Assembly: GCF_027943255.1 (NCBI RefSeq) | Contig: NC_072894.1 | Span: forward strand, 79,213,601-79,277,600 | Direction: 5' to 3' | From: Anastrepha obliqua | Lineage: Eukaryota > Arthropoda > Insecta > Diptera > Tephritidae | DNA length: 64,000 nucleotides | Position numbers and translations under genes: made by a program | Notes under the pieces: generated by a model | What the model saw: only the letters and a program-made list of their open reading frames with translations | What the model was told of the DNA's origin: nothing | Database searches by the model: none | In this document: positions 58,475 through 64,000 of the stretch, piece after piece | Layout of the letters: the number at the start of each line of letters is the position of its first letter | How positions within the stretch are numbered: the first letter of the stretch is position 1

Positions 58475-59425
58475 AAATGTATACAATTACAATACAAAAG
58501 CCTTTTTGTATGCTCATATATAGTTGCAAAAATAATATTTAGTTATATATATTTCTTGGAATGAATATTTGAATAAATATTACTAAAATTCCATGTAAAA
58601 AATGTACATTGTTATTGATTTTAAAAGGGGGAAAAAAAGAAAAAAAATTTTGTTAAGCACAGTTGCAATTTTTCTTGGAATAGTTGCGGTCAGCTGTGTG
58701 CTTTGCAAGCAGCGTCGCAGCGACAAACGTAAATCTGATTTACGTTCAGTAAAAACATGCGGCGAGGCTTAAGTTCGTTTGCACTCGACTTTTTTATAAA
58801 ACTTTTCGTTTGGTTTTTTTTTGTGATGCATATTCAAAGAAAAAGTGGCACAGCATACACATATGTACATATTTATGTAACAATCCAATAATCAGGTAGA
58901 GAGGAATTTAATTATTCACATTGACATTATTCACATGCACTGCAAACTATTTATACATTCAGCGACCGGGTTGAGTGAAAGAGCGAAACGGTGTAGGTAG
59001 AGTATTATGCATTACTACGGGATGAAACTAAATACAGTAACTGGAGGACCACATCAGTAGCCCCTCCAGTTCGACCTACATATGCAAAATTTATAAACAC
59101 AGCTCATACCCGGCATGCGTTGCTAAGCCGCGTGGTAAATCATAAGGTAAAAATAATCAATTAGAAAAGTATGAAACAAAATTACAGTCACTAATTTTTT
59201 ATCTCAACCCAGCGGGTAAGCTATTTTTTTGGCCTTCCCATTTCGGGCACAGATAAACCATTGCTCTGCAGAACTAAGTCTAGAAGAAGCTATAAATAGG
59301 AAAAACAAAATTGTGTAGGTTCAATTCACGCACATTTAATTACTGTTCTCGGACTTTATTTTTTATCGGTAAGTATAACTGGCATACGCGGAATCAGCAA
59401 ATTCTCTTCTTTCCAAAGCGTTTAA
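58475..59425. other. No gene seen; short inverted repeat
   Basis: 58720-58750 carries AACGTAAATCTGATTTACGTT, a 9-bp inverted repeat, in locally GC-richer DNA. Otherwise no coding motif. Confidence 0.4.
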
Positions 59426-59428
59426 TTA

Positions 59429-59585
59429 AAGGGTGGTTAAATTTCAAGGGCCGATGTTAAATGTGAACCACACCCAAACGTCAACGACACCGTTGGTCTT
59501 CTTTCTTTGGGGTTATTTGCGGCACAGAACCTCAATTATGCCTCGGCGTCATCGAAAATTTGGACTATCGGATGGAGGTGTGTTC
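59429..59585 (+). mobile_element. Truncated short DD41D derivative
   Basis: It begins after TA with AAGGGTGGTTAAATTTCAAG and keeps STTPLVFFLWGYL and then, after a deletion, TEPQLCLGVIENLDYRMEVC on the plus strand. The other end is missing. Same family as 58102 and 62207. Confidence 0.75.
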
Positions 59586-59589
59586 TAGA

Positions 59590-60940
59590 GTTTCCTTGTG
59601 TTCTATTTTTCTTTTAGTTTTTTTATAAATGTTTTTGTTTATCTATTTTTGACTAATTAGATTTTCATTTTCCTGGTTTATTTAAAATTTGAAATATTCA
59701 GTTGCTAAAAAGGGTAGCGGATACTGTAGAGACTCAGTTGCTGCATATTTGGACGCAAATTTCGTTTGAGGGTGTTATAAACACCAAACGACCAACAAAC
59801 CCTGCAGCTCTGCATACGAAAACACTCCATGCCGCGAGCAGTGCATACCACTAGTTGACGAAGATGCAGAAAAAAGTCTGTGTCGTTGTCTCCGCTTCAG
59901 AAGTCTAAAGGCTGGAAGACGGATCGGTTGCCGCGTCACGCCTAAGAACTCAGTGCCACTGATGCTGAAGAGCTATGACACAAGGAACGAAGGAAGCAAG
60001 CAAAGCGGAGACGCTAACACCAAGAAATGCCGGTAAAATAAACTAACTTTTCTTTGAGGTGGACAAGGACATGGTGCATGAGGGCGCACACATCCGACAG
60101 TGGTGGCTCTCTCCTGAAATGAGAGTGCGTGGTAACAGGTAAATGCATAGTAGCTGACGTTAAATTTAGTACACAAACCGCCTCTAGACGAAATACTTGA
60201 CGGTATCGGTTCTATGACAGTAAGAGGCTTAGTTTAAGTTCAAGTGCCACACTGGTGGGGTAAGGCTTTTGATGCTTCTTCCTCTTCCAAAAAAAAAAAA
60301 AAAACCTGTAGCACCAAACCATTACATGCCCATCACTATCTTTGACTGTGTATTAAACTGTTTTCTTGTAGCTCTTTAGTGGCATACCTCCACACTTTCC
60401 TTACCCAGAAATTTTGAATTTGTTTTCGTCACTGAATACAATATCAGTTGGCTTTTAAACACAACTTATTTTACTTTTGTTTAGAAAAACATTTGAAAAA
60501 GTTTCTATAGACGATGTAAAATTGCAGTGTGCACAGTTTAATGCCCTTGCCAGCTACAATTCAGAAATATTTCCTTCTGTGCACAGGCATGAATGTGTTA
60601 CCGTATTCAAGCATACATACATATATGAACATATGTAGGCAGGTATGTATGTAGTATTACATTTAAGCATTTCGCCTCTCCGTAAACAAACTACCTATGT
60701 ATACTTGTGTGTACGTGCAATGCAAGGGGACTTCAAAGCTTGATTGCAATTCCCTACCAAAAAGAAAATACAAAAACTATCCAAAACTTAAATAAATTAA
60801 AAAACGATTTTTATGAAAAAATACATGCATGTGAATAAATACCATAAAATCCTACGTAAATATTTTCACATAGTTTTTCATCCTGGCAAAGAATGTTTGA
60901 AAGTTTTTCGACCTGCGCACATTGTGAGCTATCCAAACTA
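59590..60940. other. Unrecognised; poly(A) tract
   Basis: A run of about 17 A at 60288-60304 might mark the 3' end of a retroelement lying to its left (59750-60288), but I cannot recognise its coding content or find a TSD. ACATACATACATATATGAAC-type microsatellites lie at 60612-60655. Confidence 0.35.
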
Positions 60941-60944
60941 ACCC

Positions 60945-60975
60945 TGCAGGGAAAAGCCAAACTAGTATGGAAACA
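60945..60975 (+). repeat. Solo 3' end of the long repeat
   Basis: CCCTGCAGGGAAAAGCCAAA then CTAGTATGGAAAC matches the end of the repeat at 26027 and the end region at 61900, without its body. Confidence 0.55.
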
Positions 60976-61194
60976 TTCCAAAGTATATGTTCAAGGGGAA
61001 GCTTTTGTAGTTCAGAATGAGCATTTCAATAAACGAAAAATTCAATTGAATAAACTGTAAACAATTGAGCGTAGTTCTTAAGTTCTCTAATTTTTTTTTA
61101 TCTGTCTAGATATGAATCTACTTATTACTCTTCTTATATGTATCCAGGACAGAACTAAAGAAAATATTCACCCATTTAAATTAAAAATTAAGCC

Positions 61195-61930
61195 ACCTTT
61201 TGATACTAGCTTGATGTGAAAAGTTAGGCTCATCCTTAGTTTATGACGCCTTCTGACTTATGCCATTGGTTAGAGCCGCGGGTGCAGATTTTTAAGCAAA
61301 GCCGTTGCAGTAAAGCCAGCACCGACATTCAGGAAATTCAATCTTTTAACATTGGAGCCAAGATGAATTAAATTCTACTTCCTGCTTCAAATAATTTATT
61401 AATTTTAGTTTAAATTCTTACCATAGTATGCATGCGTGCCTTGAACAAGAACTTTCATGGAGCACTTACCTGTAAGAAAAGGAAAACTCATAAGTAAATA
61501 TAATATTTAATGAAAAATTTAACATGCATATGAATATGAACAATAAAATTTAATCGCAGATAAATCAATTTTATCGTAATCAATTATAAGAATTATTTTG
61601 AAAGCAAATCAATTCTCGTAGTTGTGGAGTGTTGGATTCTCGTTGCTCATGGCGCTTATGGCGCCGCTCGTAAAATTAACAAACCAGACATCAGGTGCAA
61701 GTGGTGAGAGAGGGGGTCTGCCAAAACTACCTAACAAGGAAATTATTTCACAGGAATATTTGATTCACTTATGCCATAACGTTTCACTACGCTTCAAATG
61801 TACTTATACACATATGTTTATAAGTGTGTTTAAGTGGCATTACTCCTTCCAATCTATGCTTTCGTTGCACACTACTGCACTCGTTATTTATTGTAACCAT
61901 GCAGGTAAAACCCTAATTAGTATGGAAGCA
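61195..61930 (+). repeat. Long interspersed repeat, copy 2 (possible Helitron/DINE-like)
   Basis: Same orientation and order as 25295-26050, with small indels. Strongly shared are CATAGTATGCATGC, GAACTTTCATGGAGCACTTA and TCGTTGCTCATGGCGCTTAT. Its end is degraded (CATGCAGGTAAAACCCTAAT). Noncoding. It lies 220 bp after the solo end at 60945, so this family's ends occur in a near-tandem layout. Confidence 0.6.
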
Positions 61931-62206
61931 TCCTAGCTAGATATTGGTATTTAATAGGAAAAGCTCGTCATTGACTAGAATATTACAGTAGCAAAGTAAT
62001 AAATTCGTAGACGAATTAGTTGATTTTTCTTTTAGTAAAGAAAGTTTAAAATGACATCCTAATGCATCGTGATGATTAGGGGATATTGCTTAGGCAGGGT
62101 CGAACTTTACAAGGATTTAATGATGTCGAGGAATGAAAAGGTCTTACGGGAAAAACCATGTGCCATTATATGTGTATTCCTTTCGATCACAAAAAAATAT
62201 ATTATA

Positions 62207-63411
62207 AAGGGTGGTTAAGTTTCAAAGGCCGGTGTTGATTTTGAATAAAATACAATTTTTTTAGGAAATTATTATCATTTCTCTTAAGATACTTTCCATT
62301 TCAATGCAACCGGGCTATTCGGGTCATGTTCTTCGATTTCGATGTAACTCAAATATGTTGCTCTCTGGTCAAAATAATGAGACACGTATTTTTTGTTCGC
62401 CCTAAAAAAAATTTTTTTCAAGAGTTATCGGCAATTTTGTTTTTCGGCTCAAAATCGATTTTTTTTTAATTATATAAGAAAACTTTTTTTTTAAATGCCC
62501 ATAACTTAGTCAAAAATGAACCGATTTTAATAATTCTGGGCTCAAAGTGATCGTCATTACTTACACGAGCGACTTAATGTAGAAACAATAGCAAAAAAGT
62601 AGTTGAACATTTTTTATTTAGCAAAAAAGAAAAAAAATTGAAATTTTTTCGAAATTCAATATTTCAAAAAGTGTATTTTTTTCTTTTTTATAACTTTTTC
62701 CAAATCAAGAGGACACCTCAAACTTCAATTGAGCTGAATGCCCAGTAGCTAAAATGAGTTGTTTTTGAGTAATGAGTTTTTGAGTAAAAAACTTGTTTCG
62801 CACTTTTTGTTTTTTGGAAAATAAAAAATGTTCAACAACTTTTTTGCAATTGTTTCTACATGAAGTCATTTGTGTAAGTAATGGCGATCATTTTGAACCC
62901 AGAATGATTAAAATCGGTTCATTTTCGACTAAGTTATGGGCAAAAAAAATCGAAAAACAAAATTGCCGATAACTCTTAAACATTTTTTTTTCGGGCGAAC
63001 AAAAAAATACGTGTCTCATTATTTTGACCAGAGAGCAACATATTTGAGTTACATCGAAATCGAAGAACATGACCCGAATAGCCCGGTTGAATTGAAATGG
63101 AAAGCTTCTTTATTATGATAATATAGGTATGGCTCAATTACGTATGGAACAAAATATCGGCCAAATAGCCGCCGCGGCCTCGGCGGCACACCTCCATCCG
63201 ATGGTCCAAATTTTCGATGACGCTGAGGCATAATAGATGTTCTATGCCGTTAATGTCCCGAATTAACTCATCCTTTAGCTGTTGAATTGTTGCTGGCTTA
63301 TCAACGTACAGCTTTTCTTTCAAATAACTCCAAAGAAAGAAGTCCAACGGTGTCGTTGACATTTAGGTGTGGTTGACATTTAACATCGGCCCTTGAAATT
63401 TAACCACCCTT
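62207..63411 (-). mobile_element. Short DD41D derivative carrying a foldback insert
   Basis: Flanked by TA (62205-62206 and 63412-63413). The ends are AAGGGTGGTTAAGTTTCAAA and, read inwards, AAGGGTGGTTAAATTTCAAG. The minus strand keeps PLDFFLWSYLKEKLYVDKPA, TIQQLKDELIRDINGIEHLL and GGYLADILFHT. Without the roughly 0.8-kb insert at 62289-63106 it would be about 0.39 kb, close to the 58102 copy, which serves as the empty-site reference. Confidence 0.85.
62289..63106. mobile_element. Foldback element with about 320-bp arms
   Basis: The left arm (CTTTCCATTTCAATGCAACC, GGGCTATTCGGGTCATG, GTAACTCAAATATGTTGCTC) is repeated inverted on the right up to GAATTGAAATGGAAAG. The arms extend to about 62625 and back from about 62795 around an AT-rich centre. 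Comparison with 58102 gives a candidate TCTT duplication at the junctions. No coding capacity. Confidence 0.82.
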
Positions 63412-63630
63412 TATTATCATATTAACGCTGAGGCATAATAGATGTTCTATGCCGTTAATGTCCCGAATTAACTCATCCTTTAGCTGTTGAATTGTTGCTG
63501 GCTTATCAACGTACAGCTTTTCTTTCAAATAACTCCAAAGAAAGAAGTCCAACGGTGTCGTTGACATTTAGGTGTGGTTGACATTTAACATCGGCCCTTG
63601 AAATTTAACCACCCTTTATTATCATATTAA
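63221..63630. repeat. Perfect 205-bp tandem duplication
   Basis: 63221-63425 and 63426-63630 are identical over all 205 bases as I read them. The unit covers the right half of the DD41D derivative, its terminal repeat and about 14 bp of flank. The second unit therefore repeats the transposase tail (PLDFFLWSYLKEKLY) on the minus strand. Confidence 0.93.
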
Positions 63631-64000
63631 TATATATATAAAATATTGAATTTGTCGTTCACAGATTTCTATAATAAAGAGTCTAATTAAGCACTCACTC
63701 AGCAAAAAACTTAAAATATGTTTAGCACCGATTTAATAATGCAGGACAAAATAGACTGGATTCAGGGGAAAAATAGCTTCAGGAACATAAAAATCTGTAT
63801 GCGTTTTTTGTTCGTGTTTTGGGGCATGAACTCTTACATATTATCAAGGTAAATGTAAATATGTATTTTATTTATTTATTTATTTACAGACGTGAAATAA
63901 TAATACAATTATTCTCATACGTAAAAAAGGAGCACTGGCTGCGAGGACCTTCGGCGCGCTGATGTAAAAGTAACAGATAGTTAGCTTAAAGGTCTTACAT
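63631..64000. other. No gene seen; window edge
   Basis: TATATATATA at 63630-63640 and TTTATTTATTTATTTA at 63865-63885; the remainder is AT-rich without a recognised motif. Confidence 0.4.

Overview
This is eukaryotic DNA, AT-rich and gene-poor, and almost certainly from a fly. The evidence is a tRNA-headed SINE of the kind common in tephritid fruit flies, ATGTATGTA/ATATAT microsatellites, DRE-like TATCGATA boxes, and a crowded mixture of insect mariner, DD41D (rosa/visitor-type), DD37D (maT), Tc1, Harbinger, Transib and non-LTR elements. Tephritidae is my best guess, from memory of the SINE and of DD41D elements; it is not proven here. I found no host protein-coding gene, tRNA or rRNA gene. 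Most open frames in the window are chance. The stretch looks like a large intergenic region or intron filled with transposon debris.

The best-preserved object is a complete Transib (RAG1-like) transposon at 36008-38813. It has 37-bp terminal inverted repeats (36 of 37 identical), a perfect 5-bp CATCG target duplication and one uninterrupted transposase frame. The RAG1-type catalytic D, D, E and a CC/HH zinc module are visible. Its left end begins with CACAGTG, identical to the V(D)J recombination heptamer, and a nonamer-like ACGAAA sits 23 bp further in at both ends. It has landed inside the reverse transcriptase gene of an older RTE-like retrotransposon, pieces of which lie on both sides.

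Layout: 1-9 kb holds a SINE, a mariner whose two ends are 188-bp inverted repeats, and fragments of Tc1, DD41D and SINE. 9.7-15 kb holds a DD37D element, a GGCGCAAAATT-ended MITE, and a TTAA-flanked MITE split by an RNase H-bearing LINE. 17-21.5 kb holds DD41D and mariner relics and a mariner with both ends. 23-32 kb holds Tc1, TTAA MITE, mariner, R1-like LINE and mariner relics. 32.6-35.7 kb holds a mariner end, a Harbinger relic, a 5'-truncated LINE with 10-bp TSDs and a short DD41D derivative. 35.8-39.5 kb holds the Transib inside the LINE. 39.6-45.5 kb holds DD41D, mariner and RTE-like pieces. 46-51 kb holds MITEs, a truncated LINE with 13-bp TSDs and an internally deleted mariner. 52-54.3 kb holds an RTE element inside a Tigger-like element. 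55-64 kb holds LINE fragments, a SINE, a DD37D relic, three short DD41D derivatives (one with a long foldback inserted) and a perfect 205-bp tandem duplication at the end.

Nested insertions give a relative age order. The Transib is younger than the RTE-like LINE it interrupts; LINEs are younger than the TTAA MITE and the Tigger-like element they interrupt; the mariner at 1638 is younger than the SINE whose tail it sits in. Only the Transib retains an apparently intact enzyme. Two MITE families and one roughly 700-bp repeat pair have no coding capacity and are described from the sequence alone.
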